Assembly (NCBI RefSeq): GCF_904831005.1 | Contig: NZ_LR882982.1 | Span: 1,798,001 to 1,862,000 of the forward strand | Direction of reading: 5' to 3' | Origin: Microbacterium hydrocarbonoxydans | Lineage (GTDB): Bacteria; Actinomycetota; Actinomycetes; Actinomycetales; Microbacteriaceae | Length of the DNA: 64,000 nt | In this document: positions 18,221 to 25,831 of the stretch, piece after piece | Layout of the letters: the number at the start of each line of letters is the position of its first letter | Position numbering within the stretch: the stretch's first letter is position 1 | Made by a program: the position numbers and the translations under genes | The notes under the pieces: model-generated | Told to the model about the DNA's origin: nothing | What the model saw: only the letters and a program-made list of their open reading frames with translations | Databases searched by the model: none

Positions 18221-18259
18221 GATTGCTAGCCAAGCAGAACACTTGCTCGGCAAAGCAAA
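18221..18259. promoter_or_regulatory. Tandem palindromic operator-like sites before the small RNA promoter
   Basis: In an AT-rich island two related palindromes stand about 20 bases apart: on the minus strand TTGCTTTGCCGAGCAA, then CTGCTTGGCTAGCAA. Each has TGCTT/AGCAA arms. The nearer one covers the -35 position relative to TATATT. This is the form of a dimeric regulator's double operator; the regulator is unknown. Confidence 0.5.
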
Positions 18260-18284
18260 TCACGCGCGGCCAGCCAGATGACGG

Positions 18285-18652
18285 AATATGCGAATGGGCC
18301 GACCTGTACGCCGGGTTCTGTTCCGGGGTTCTTCGCCCCTTCGACGGCCATCTCTCTCGGCGACACGTTGCCGTGGCACTCTAGCGGTCTACCCGAGGAC
18401 TCGGCGAGCCGCGTCAACATCCTCTGTCTGACCTTGCTCCGGACGAGGTTTACCTGGCGGGCCATGTCACCATGGCCCCCGGTGGTCTCTTACACCACCC
18501 TTTCACCCTTACCCCTTGCGGGGCGGTCTGCTCTCTGTGGCACTTTCTCGCGGATTGCTCCGGGTGGGCGTTACCCACCGTCCTGCCCTGAGGAGCCCGG
18601 ACGTTCCTCGGTGCGGTTGCCCGCCACGCGACCGTCCAGTCGACCCATTCGC
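18285..18652 (-). ncRNA. rnpB: RNase P RNA, bacterial class A
   Basis: Catalytic RNA that removes 5' leaders from pre-tRNAs. On the minus strand the hallmarks appear in order: GAGGAACGTCCGGGCTCC near the 5' end, AGAGACCACC, GGTAAACC, and ACAGAACCCGGCGTACAGG near the 3' end. The ends are set by the P1 helix: GCGAATGGGTCGAC (5', about 18652) pairs with GTCGGCCCATTCGC (3', about 18290) with one wobble. Exact termini may differ by a few bases. Its 5' end is only about 25 bases from the stop of the polymerase gene, so its promoter lies inside that gene or it is processed from a longer transcript. Confidence 0.96.
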
Positions 18653-18677
18653 AGATCCAGTCTACGACCAGGGCGCG

Positions 18678-20375
18678 CTACTTCTCGGCCGACTCCGCGA
18701 TCCGCAGATCCAGGGGGACGTCGATCGGGAAGTTTCCGAACAGGCGACGAGTGGCTACCGCCGCGGCTTCGCGAACCGCGTCCGCGGCGGCATCCGCGTG
18801 CTCCTCGGGAACATGCAGGATGACCTCGTCGTGCAGGAAGAACGCGAGGTGCGCGCGAGAGCGGAAGACACCGGATGCTGTGGCCGGTCGCTCTGCATCG
18901 GGCAGCGCCTGCAATCTGTGTCTGATCTCGGCGAGCCAGATCAGCGACCACTCGGCCGCCGTCCCCTGCACCACGAAGTTGCGGGTGAACCGGCCCCAAT
19001 CGCGTGCGCGGCGCCGCGCGAGCGCGACCGCCGCGGGATCGGCATCGGCGTCCGTGGCCGCCGCCTGCATCGCCTCCCAGTCGGTCGACGGCCGAGGCGA
19101 CGATCGCCCGAGCCAGGTCGACACGACTCCGCCGTCCTCCCCGAATCTCGCCGCCTTGTCGACGAGCGCCATCGCCCGCGGATACACCTTGCGCAGTCGA
19201 GGCACGAGTCGACCGCTGTCGCCCGTCGTGGCGCCGTACATGGCACCGAGCACCGCATACTTCGCCTCTTCGCGTGTGGCGACAGCGCCGGATTCGACCA
19301 CTCCCGCGTAGAGGTCCTTCCCCTGAGCCGCCCTCGCCATCGCCCGATCCCCGGCCATGCCGGCGAGCATGCGGGGCTCGAGCTGGGCGACGTCGGCGAC
19401 CACCAGCGTCCATCCCTCGTCAGCCCGCACCGCCGCGCGAAGAGTACGCGGCAGCTGCAGTGCGCCTCCCCCGGCAGACGCCCATCGCCCCGTGACGACG
19501 CCGCCGGTGATGTAGATCGGACGGAAGCGGCCGTCGTGCACCCACTCCGACAGCCACACCCACCCGTTGGCGCTGAGCAGTCGCGACAGCTTCTTGTAGG
19601 CAAGCAGCGGCTCGACGACCGCATGACTGTGCTGCGCGAGTTCCCAGCGGCTCGTCGACTCGACCTGGACTCCGACCCGGTGCAGAGCGCGGAGGAGCTT
19701 CGGCTGGCTCTCGAGATTCAGAGTCGGGTCGCTCAGGATCGATCTGATGCGCTCGGCCTCCGCGACCATCCGACTCGGCAGACCGCCGGCGCTCGGACGC
19801 GTGCCGAGGATCTCGGTGAGGATCTGGTCGTGCACGGCCTCGTTCCAAGGCACGCCGGCTGCGCGCATCTCCTCGGCGATCAGACCGCCCGCCGACTCAG
19901 CGGCGGTGAGCAGCGTGAGGCGTCCGTCCTTGCCGTCTCGCAGCACCCGACGCTGCTCGCGGTACTGGTCCAGAGCGTCGCTGACGGGATCCTCCGCGTC
20001 GCCGTGGCCGACGACGTCGAAGAGAGTGGGCGCGTCGTCGACGGGGTCACGCCGCACCCACGCCGACGACGGCGCCAGGGGCCGGGCGACCTTGTCGGTG
20101 TCGCGGAGAATCGCATGGCACAGCACGAGATCATGCGAGCGACCGAGCAGGACCCCGGCATCGAGCAGAAGAGGATAGATGTCACGCGCGCTTCGGATCA
20201 CCCAGCGCGGTGGATCCTGACGCTCCTGGTCCGCGACCCAGCTCGGCATCTCAGCGGTCGAGAGATCCACTCTGTGCAGCTCGGAGTCGTCTGCATCGAG
20301 CTCGATCGCCGTGTAGCCGCGTCGGCCGACGGCCAGGAGCGCGATACGGCGCTCTGTCGACGGTTTCTGCGTCAC
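18678..20375 (-). CDS. PolA-like bifunctional 3'-5' exonuclease/DNA polymerase
   Basis: 565 residues, GTG start at 20375. The C-terminal two thirds is a family A polymerase domain: motif A in VVADVAQLEPRMLAGMAGD, the O-helix region in KYAVLGAMYGAT, and motif C in FFLHDEVILHVPEE. The N-terminal part matches only weakly to a DnaQ/PolA-type 3'-5' exonuclease, and there is no 5'-3' exonuclease domain, so it is much shorter than PolA (about 880 residues). It is a second family A enzyme, typical of Microbacteriaceae; a repair role is likely but unproven. It sits between the zinc-ribbon gene and rnpB. Confidence 0.85.
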   Translation of the reverse strand: MTQKPSTERRIALLAVGRRGYTAIELDADDSELHRVDLSTAEMPSWVADQERQDPPRWVIRSARDIYPLLLDAGVLLGRSHDLVLCHAILRDTDKVARPLAPSSAWVRRDPVDDAPTLFDVVGHGDAEDPVSDALDQYREQRRVLRDGKDGRLTLLTAAESAGGLIAEEMRAAGVPWNEAVHDQILTEILGTRPSAGGLPSRMVAEAERIRSILSDPTLNLESQPKLLRALHRVGVQVESTSRWELAQHSHAVVEPLLAYKKLSRLLSANGWVWLSEWVHDGRFRPIYITGGVVTGRWASAGGGALQLPRTLRAAVRADEGWTLVVADVAQLEPRMLAGMAGDRAMARAAQGKDLYAGVVESGAVATREEAKYAVLGAMYGATTGDSGRLVPRLRKVYPRAMALVDKAARFGEDGGVVSTWLGRSSPRPSTDWEAMQAAATDADADPAAVALARRRARDWGRFTRNFVVQGTAAEWSLIWLAEIRHRLQALPDAERPATASGVFRSRAHLAFFLHDEVILHVPEEHADAAADAVREAAAVATRRLFGNFPIDVPLDLRIAESAEK

Positions 20376-20400
20376 CGCACGAGCACGCGCGGCGTGAGGG

Positions 20401-21132
20401 TCACAATCCCGATTCCTCGGTGCGCACCAGGATGCAGCCGCACTCGGGGCAGGAGACGACGGCGTCGTCGGCCGCACGACGGATGTCGTTCAGATCGGTT
20501 CCCGGCAGCAGCATGCGGCATCCCTCGCACGTGCCCCGAGTCAGAAGAGCGGCGCCCGCGCTGTTCATCGCACGACGCGTGTACTCGGCGAGAAGCGGCG
20601 CGGGAAGCGATTCCGTCACGGCTCTGCGATCGCGTGCGAGTTGTTCACCGAGCTCACTCGCAGCGGCCACACCGGCCTTCGCTTGCGCTGTGAGAGCACT
20701 GCCCTCTGCCGTGGTGACGTCGAGCAGGGCCTGCTGCGCGGCGACCGCCGCATCCGCATCCTCGACCCGCGCCATCACGGCGAGCTCGATGTCCTCGAGG
20801 TCGCTCTGGCGCTTGGCCAGGCTCGCGAGCTCGTGCTCGAGCGCCTGTGCCTCTTTGGCGTTGGTCGCCGCCGCGAGGCGCTCGGAGTCGCGCGTGCGGC
20901 GCTGCTCGACGAGAGTCACATCGGACTCGAGCCGAGTGAGCTCGGTGCGTGCGTCGTCACGGGCGCCGGTCAGCGCGGTGAGCTCACGCAGCTGCTCCTG
21001 ACGGATGGCGACGAGCTCGGTGATGCGGGCCGCCTGAGCGGGCTTGGTGCGTGCTCGCTCGGCCTGCGCGATGCGCCGGTCCAGGTCGGCGACGTCGAGC
21101 AGGATGCGCTGGTGTTCGGGGCTGGCGTTCAC
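20401..21132 (-). CDS. C4-type zinc-ribbon coiled-coil protein (CdsZ/DUF164 type)
   Basis: 243 residues. Residues 1-170 form a long antiparallel coiled coil rich in Ala, Glu, Arg and Leu; the end holds a four-Cys zinc ribbon (CEGCRMLLPG, then CPECGCILV). The family is found near nif3 and rnpB in actinobacteria, and a related Campylobacter protein binds nucleic acid or c-di-GMP-linked partners, so the role here is open. It is the first gene of a zinc-ribbon, polymerase, rnpB series on the minus strand, with 25 bases to the polymerase start. Confidence 0.88.
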   Translation of the reverse strand: MNASPEHQRILLDVADLDRRIAQAERARTKPAQAARITELVAIRQEQLRELTALTGARDDARTELTRLESDVTLVEQRRTRDSERLAAATNAKEAQALEHELASLAKRQSDLEDIELAVMARVEDADAAVAAQQALLDVTTAEGSALTAQAKAGVAAASELGEQLARDRRAVTESLPAPLLAEYTRRAMNSAGAALLTRGTCEGCRMLLPGTDLNDIRRAADDAVVSCPECGCILVRTEESGL

Positions 21133-21166
21133 GCTCTCAAATCTACCGGTTGCATTGCGGGTGCCA

Positions 21167-21589
21167 TCACCCGATCTCGCCGTCGACGTAGAACCAACGC
21201 CGATCCTCGCGCGTGAAGCGACTGCGCTCGCGCAGCGAGCCGCGCTCGCCGCCCTGCAGCCAGAAGGCCTCGAACTCGACCACGCCGTCGCTGTCGAACG
21301 GCCCTCCGCCGGTGCGGTCGATGATCACCAGCCGACGCCAGCGAAGATCGTCCTCGAGCTCGATCAGCCGGGGGCGCGTCGACGGGTGCCAGGTCGCCCG
21401 AAGATGGTCTGCGTCGTGCAGGACGAAAGCGGTGTACCTCGACCGCATGAGGCGTTCGGCGGTCGGTGCCGGCACGCCGTCGAGCAGCGGTCCGCAGCAC
21501 GAACCGAGGACGTCGCCGGAGTTGCAGGGGCAGCGGGACGAATCTTCGCGCATCCCGTCGCCCGGCGCCATGGTCTCTTCGTCGCCCAT
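21167..21589 (-). CDS. YchJ family (SEC-C/UPF0225) metal-binding protein
   Basis: 140 residues from the ATG at 21589. The N-terminal SEC-C-like metal motif reads CPCNSGDVLGSCCGPLLDG; the rest matches the YchJ fold (PTAERLMRSRYTAFVLHDADH, ATWHPSTRP, FEAFW). The function is unknown; the fold resembles NTF2. The start is chosen from a symmetrical promoter shared with the aldo-keto reductase; ATGs at 21571 and 21553 are alternatives. Confidence 0.85.
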   Translation of the reverse strand: MGDEETMAPGDGMREDSSRCPCNSGDVLGSCCGPLLDGVPAPTAERLMRSRYTAFVLHDADHLRATWHPSTRPRLIELEDDLRWRRLVIIDRTGGGPFDSDGVVEFEAFWLQGGERGSLRERSRFTREDRRWFYVDGEIG

Positions 21590-21611
21590 CGCTCCAGCGT
21601 ACGCTGACGCC
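21590..21611. promoter_or_regulatory. Symmetrical bidirectional promoter, leaderless on both sides
   Basis: Only 22 bases separate two divergent ATGs. Their centre is the palindrome AGCGTACGCT (21596-21605). On each strand it supplies TACGCT followed by 6 bases and ATG. One dyad can thus act as the -10 element for both genes. Confidence 0.6.
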
Positions 21612-22451
21612 ATGACGGCTCTTCCTCTCTTCACGGCGCACAACGGCTTCTCGCTCCCCGCACTCGGTCTCGGCACGTACGCCCTGAACGGCGATGCGGG
21701 AGCCGACGCGGTGGCCGCCGCCATCGGGTCCGGCTACCGCCTCATCGACTCCGCGTTCAACTACGAGAACGAGGGATCGGTCGGACGCGGAGTGCATGCC
21801 TCGGGCGTCGACCTGTCGGACCTCATCGTCACCACGAAGCTGCCGGGCCGCCACCACTCGCGTGAGAAAGCCCCTGCGAGCATCGAGGAGAGTCGGTCTC
21901 GGCTCGGGCTCGACGCGACCGATCTTCACCTCATCCACTGGCCCAACCCATCGCAGGACGAATACGTGCAGGCGTGGGAGTCCTTGGTCGATGCCCAGCA
22001 GCGAGGCATCGTGCGCCAGGTCGGCGTGTCGAACTTCCTGCCGGAGCACCTGGAGCGCATCGAGGGCGCCACCGGGGTGCGGCCTGTGGTCAACCAGATC
22101 GAGGTGCACCCGTACTTCCCCCAGGAGGAGCAGCTCGCGTATCACCGAGAGCACGGCATCCTCACAGAGGCCTGGAGTCCGCTGGGCCGCGCGAAGGAAC
22201 TCATGCAGGAGCCCGTGATCGCCGAGATCGCCGATGCCCACGGCATCTCCCCCGCGCAGACCGTGCTCGCCTGGCACATCGCACGTGAGACCGTCGCCAT
22301 CCCCAAAGCCTCATCGCGCGATCACCAGGAATCGAACCTCGCCGCCGCATCCGTGGTTCTCGAGGACGCCGAGGTCGCTGCGATCTCAGCGCTCGGACGA
22401 CCGGACGGCCGGCTCTTCGGCGCCGACCCCGCCACGCATGAGGAGTCCTGA
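21612..22451 (+). CDS. Aldo/keto reductase
   Basis: 279 residues, an NADPH-dependent carbonyl reductase of the bacterial 2,5-diketo-D-gluconate reductase type. Catalytic residues are visible: Asp and Tyr in LIDSAFNYENEGSVG, Lys in IVTTKLPGRHH, and His in LHLIHWPNP. VGVSNFLPEHL and PVVNQIEVHPY are typical, and the cofactor-binding end is VAIPKASSRDHQESNL. The physiological substrate is unknown. The gene looks leaderless (no Shine-Dalgarno). Confidence 0.93.
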   Translation: MTALPLFTAHNGFSLPALGLGTYALNGDAGADAVAAAIGSGYRLIDSAFNYENEGSVGRGVHASGVDLSDLIVTTKLPGRHHSREKAPASIEESRSRLGLDATDLHLIHWPNPSQDEYVQAWESLVDAQQRGIVRQVGVSNFLPEHLERIEGATGVRPVVNQIEVHPYFPQEEQLAYHREHGILTEAWSPLGRAKELMQEPVIAEIADAHGISPAQTVLAWHIARETVAIPKASSRDHQESNLAAASVVLEDAEVAAISALGRPDGRLFGADPATHEES

Positions 22452-22486
22452 GCGCTCACCGCGCCGGGCGTGATCAACAGCGCTCC

Positions 22487-22492
22487 TAGACT
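22487..22492 (+). promoter_or_regulatory. Leaderless-type -10 box
   Basis: TAGACT, 6 bases, then the ATG at 22499, without a Shine-Dalgarno sequence. Confidence 0.45.
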
Positions 22493-22498
22493 GACTGG

Positions 22499-23437
22499 AT
22501 GCTCGTCATCGCCGGCCTCCGGGTCACTCCCGCGACGGCACGCGTGTACTTCGCGGTGCAGGCGCTGGCGGGCGCCGTCTGGTGGATCGGCGTGTTCACG
22601 GCAGACCCGGTGCGCATCGCGACGCTCGGAGAACTCGCGGTCCCGGCGATCGCCGCGCTCGACATCCCCCTTTTCGTGATCGGTTCCGGCCTCGTCGCCG
22701 CGGGCGCGCGGTGGGCGCTGTGGGTCACGGTGCCGTGGACCTCGGTCGTCGCGGCCGGCATGGTCGTGTATGCGACCGCCACGACACTCGCCGGCTGGGG
22801 CGCCCTGATGATGGTGCTCGCCGCGGGGGCGAGCATCGCATGCGCCGTGGTGATCGTGTGCGGGCGCGCCCCTGTCGAGTGGCTCGTGACCGGCCCCCTG
22901 GCCTTCAGACAGGCTGCTCCGGTCGGCACCGGGCGACTCCTCGCGCGCACAGGACTTCAGACCCTCTTCTTCTGGGGCACGTTCCTCCTCGTCATTCCCC
23001 TGCTGGTGGCATTCCTGGAGGCCCGCTGGCAGTTGAGGCTCGATCTTCCCTTCGCGGTGCACGCGGCGGGCGCCGTGCTGCTGGTCGCCGCGACCGCCCT
23101 GGGAGTCCGGTCGGCCGTGTCGATGACGGTCGAGGGCGAAGGCACACCGCTGCCGTCGCAGATGGCGCGGCGTCTCGTGGTCACCGGACCGTATCGATTC
23201 GTGCGCAATCCCATGGCCGTGGCCGGCATCGCACAGGGCGTCGCCGTCGGTCTGCTGCTCGGTTCCTGGATGGTCGTCGTGTACTCGCTGTGCGGCTCAG
23301 TGCTCTGGAACTCGGTCGTGCGTCCTCTCGAGGAGCAGGACCTCGAGGAGCGCTTCGGTGCAGAGTTCGCCGACTACCGGTCGCAGGTCTCGTGCTGGGT
23401 TCCGACGATCCGGCGCGCTGCACGCTCGGCGCTCTGA
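22499..23437 (+). CDS. Membrane protein with isoprenylcysteine carboxyl methyltransferase-like C-terminus
   Basis: 312 residues, about eight hydrophobic segments. The C-terminal 110 residues match the ICMT/PEMT-like fold: VVTGPYRFVRNPMAVAGIAQ, then RPLEEQDLEERFGAEFADYR and VSCWVP, which form the S-adenosylmethionine and lipid site. Bacteria lack prenylated CAAX proteins, so the acceptor is more likely a lipid or small isoprenoid. The N-terminal half is a separate hydrophobic region of unknown role. It faces the SDR gene, with a 15-base gap between ends. Confidence 0.83.
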   Translation: MLVIAGLRVTPATARVYFAVQALAGAVWWIGVFTADPVRIATLGELAVPAIAALDIPLFVIGSGLVAAGARWALWVTVPWTSVVAAGMVVYATATTLAGWGALMMVLAAGASIACAVVIVCGRAPVEWLVTGPLAFRQAAPVGTGRLLARTGLQTLFFWGTFLLVIPLLVAFLEARWQLRLDLPFAVHAAGAVLLVAATALGVRSAVSMTVEGEGTPLPSQMARRLVVTGPYRFVRNPMAVAGIAQGVAVGLLLGSWMVVVYSLCGSVLWNSVVRPLEEQDLEERFGAEFADYRSQVSCWVPTIRRAARSAL

Positions 23438-23452
23438 CCGGTCACGCCAGGC

Positions 23453-24343
23453 TCAGAGCGCGGAGTCGACCGCGGCCTCGGGCGTGCGGTGAGTGAAGGC
23501 GAAACCGGTCTTCTCGAGCTCGGTCGGTCTGACGTCGGCGTCGGAGAGGAGAAGCGAATCGGCTGCCGCCCCGCTCAGTGCCAGACGCAGGGCGAAGCTC
23601 GGGACCGGGAGCCAGAAGGGACGACGCATGCGGTGTGCGAGTGCTCGGCCGATGCGGTTCGACGATGCCGGCGTCGGCCCGGTGAGGTTGACGGGGCCAT
23701 CGATCTGACGATCGATGACGTGGCGGATCGCATTCACCTCGTCGTCGAGTGATATCCACGGCCACATCTGCGTGCCGGGGCCGAGGGGTCCGGCGAGGCC
23801 GAAGCGGGTGAGCTGGATCAGCGGCTTGAGGACTCCTCTGCGGTGGATGATCGGCGCCGTGCGCAGCAGCGCGACCGGAGCGTGGTCGCCGGCGCGACGC
23901 GCCTCCTCCTCCCAGCGGATGCAGAGGGCCGCGAGGAACGTGTCTCCGGCCCGTGACTCCTCGGTCAGGATCTGAGCTGGCGCCGAACCGTAGTACCCGA
24001 CGGCGGATGCCGAGATCAGGGCGGGTGCGTCGGCGCCCGCACCCCGCACGGCGCTCGCGATCGTGCGAGTCGTCACCAGTCGCGAATCGACGAGCTCCCG
24101 ACGGTACCGCGGCGTCCAGGGCAATCGCCCGACGCTCGCACCGCCGAGGGCGACGACGGCTCGTGCCCCCGCGAGCACGTCAGGGTCGAGCTCTCGCTCC
24201 CCCGGCCACCACTGCACCTCGTCGCGCGTGCGCGGTGGTCGTCGGACCAGCGTCGTGACGGCGACGCCGTCTTCACGCAGCGACGATGCGAGGGTCGAGC
24301 CGATGAGACCGGAGGCCCCGCTGATGACGATGCGCTGTGCCAT
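23453..24343 (-). CDS. TIGR01777-type epimerase/SDR family protein
   Basis: 296 residues, ATG at 24343 after AGGAG. The Rossmann motif is at the N-terminus (VISGASGLIGSTLASSL); the family blocks RPPRTRDEVQWWPGERE, LISASAVGYYGS, PVALLRTAPI and the C-terminal DUF1731 region (ELEKTGFAFTHRTPEAAV) are present. The YxxxK Lys is absent, as is usual for this extended SDR subgroup. Related to YfcH and the SulA epimerase; no defined substrate. Confidence 0.9.
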   Translation of the reverse strand: MAQRIVISGASGLIGSTLASSLREDGVAVTTLVRRPPRTRDEVQWWPGERELDPDVLAGARAVVALGGASVGRLPWTPRYRRELVDSRLVTTRTIASAVRGAGADAPALISASAVGYYGSAPAQILTEESRAGDTFLAALCIRWEEEARRAGDHAPVALLRTAPIIHRRGVLKPLIQLTRFGLAGPLGPGTQMWPWISLDDEVNAIRHVIDRQIDGPVNLTGPTPASSNRIGRALAHRMRRPFWLPVPSFALRLALSGAAADSLLLSDADVRPTELEKTGFAFTHRTPEAAVDSAL

Positions 24344-24431
24344 GGCCGCTCCTGTCCGTATGTGCGTGGATAACGCGTGCTCCGAGTCTCGCACGGTCCG
24401 AAGGGACGGCGGCGATGTCGGTGCGTCCCGG

Positions 24432-24437
24432 TAGCGT
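24432..24437 (+). promoter_or_regulatory. Leaderless-type -10 box
   Basis: TAGCGT, 7 bases, then the GTG at 24445. This supports GTG 24445 over the upstream ATG 24415, which would lie ahead of the transcript start. Confidence 0.5.
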
Positions 24438-24444
24438 GCTGCGC

Positions 24445-25281
24445 GTGACCGACACGGTGCAGATCTGGTGGGCGCGGCGACAGTTCTCGAAGGGGCGTCC
24501 CGTGCCGTACGAGCGCGGCACCTACCGCTCGGAGTGGGCTGCTTATCCTGAGCTCATCCGGCAGTACCACCCTGAGCTCAACCACGGGATCGTGCTGTCT
24601 CAGGTGCCGCTCGCCGCCGACGTGCTGCTGTGCTGGGAGTGCAGAGTCGGCCACCGCTTCGCGGCGACGCCCACCGAGCAGCGGCAGCGTCCGGGCCGTG
24701 TGCGACGCCAGTCGGCCTGGTGCCCCGAATGCTCCTCGCTCGCACGTCCGCAACCGGTGATCCTCGGCGAGGCGCGAGCCGTGCCGCGACGCCCTCGGCC
24801 GCCGGCTCCTCCGCTGTGCACCAAGACTCCTCCCTTGCGCCCCGGAGAGGCGTTCCACAGCGTGTGCGCTCCTGCCCCCGCATCCGCCGCCGAGGCCCGG
24901 CTGCGCCAGATGCTGAGCGCACGGCTCTCGATCGGCGGCGACGTCAACGCGGTCAAGATCGCGCGGGCGTTCTTCCGACACACCGAGGTCTGGCCGGACA
25001 TCGTCCTCCCCGAGCTCCGCGTCGCGATCGAGTACGACACGGTGGGCAGGCACGGCCTCGAGCATGTGGGAAAGAGGCAGGACGCCGACGTCCGCAAGGA
25101 TCGTCACCTTCGGGCGGCCGGTTGGGAGGTCGTTCGCGTGCGCACCGGACGCCTGGAGCCGCTCGGGCCGCACGATCTGCAGATGCCCTCGGTGACGATG
25201 CGCGGAGTCGAACGCATCGTCGACACCCTGCGAGACATCCGCGGCGCCCTGATGGTCGACGCCTACCTCAGCCCGACGTGA
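24445..25281 (+). CDS. Zinc-ribbon protein with Vsr-like endonuclease domain
   Basis: 278 residues from GTG 24445 (ATG 24415 would add 10). Residues about 50-105 hold two Cys pairs (CWECRVGHRFAA, then CPECSS), as in the treble-clef DUF4379 type. After a Pro/Arg linker the C-terminal domain has a PD-(D/E)XK-like layout: WPDIVLPELRVAIEYDTVGR, then DADVRKDRHLRAAGWEVVRVRTG, close to very-short-patch and DUF559 nucleases. It probably recognises and nicks or cuts DNA. No methyltransferase or other restriction gene is adjacent, so it stands alone. Confidence 0.75.
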   Translation: MTDTVQIWWARRQFSKGRPVPYERGTYRSEWAAYPELIRQYHPELNHGIVLSQVPLAADVLLCWECRVGHRFAATPTEQRQRPGRVRRQSAWCPECSSLARPQPVILGEARAVPRRPRPPAPPLCTKTPPLRPGEAFHSVCAPAPASAAEARLRQMLSARLSIGGDVNAVKIARAFFRHTEVWPDIVLPELRVAIEYDTVGRHGLEHVGKRQDADVRKDRHLRAAGWEVVRVRTGRLEPLGPHDLQMPSVTMRGVERIVDTLRDIRGALMVDAYLSPT

Positions 25282-25305
25282 GGCAGGAGTGCTCGTCTTG
25301 CGAGT

Positions 25306-25674
25306 TCACGGCAGCCGCGTGCGCCTGCGGACCAGTTCCCATTCGGAGGTGCGGAAGGTGGCCGCACCTGCCGCGACGATCTGAGCGTTGAGGTGCGGTC
25401 CGAGCTCCGGTCGCATCGTGAGTCCCCCGACGACGAGGCTCGGGATCTCGCGAGCGATGCACTCGATGCTGCCGCGCACGAGCAGTTCCGCCGCCTGCTC
25501 GGGCGACGTCACCGAGCCGATGACGGTGTCATCATGCGCGAGCAGTGCCTCGCTCCAGACCCGTCGCGGCCCTTCAGGGTCGAGCGTGTAGCGCAGCATC
25601 CCCTGCGGCGCTGCTTCGACGACCAGCTCGATGGCGCCCTCGAACGGCTCCTCCACAGGCGTGCGTGCACTCAT
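25306..25674 (-). CDS. Hypothetical cytosolic protein, 122 aa
   Basis: ATG at 25674 after GGGGGA. No signal peptide or membrane segment. The sequence begins acidic (EEPFEGAIELVVEAAPQG), continues with VWSEALLAHDDTVIGSVTSPEQAAELL, and ends with an Arg-rich tail. No family recognised. It is convergent with the nuclease gene and divergent from the AAA ATPase, whose promoter lies between them. Confidence 0.6.
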   Translation of the reverse strand: MSARTPVEEPFEGAIELVVEAAPQGMLRYTLDPEGPRRVWSEALLAHDDTVIGSVTSPEQAAELLVRGSIECIAREIPSLVVGGLTMRPELGPHLNAQIVAAGAATFRTSEWELVRRRTRLP

Positions 25675-25768
25675 GACAGTCCCCCGACCGGAGCGGTCCC
25701 ACGCCGCTGTCGGCTCAGGATACTGCCAGGACGAAGTCGAATGCGCGGAGATTTCTTCGTGATCCCCC

Positions 25769-25797
25769 TTACGGATCGCCGGAACCCGTCGATAGTC
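25769..25797 (+). promoter_or_regulatory. Flagellar-type promoter before the AAA ATPase gene
   Basis: TTAC at 25769-25772, exactly 17 bases, then CGATAGTC at 25790-25797. This is the same box pair and spacing as at the flagellar operon promoters on the other strand. It lies 35 bases before the GTG start. Confidence 0.7.
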
Positions 25798-25831
25798 ATT
25801 GTGGGGAGAGGAAAGGACAGTCGGAGGACCT

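Noticed and set aside
17998-18284. A protein-coding gene between ppgK and rnpB.
   Set aside because: Reading frames there overlap the terminator or rnpB and show no protein-like pattern; a small RNA explains the structure better.
22319-22340. A T-loop-like GAATCGAACCT stretch suggesting an antisense tRNA end.
   Set aside because: It lies inside a well-conserved aldo/keto reductase reading frame and no acceptor, D or anticodon arms can be drawn.
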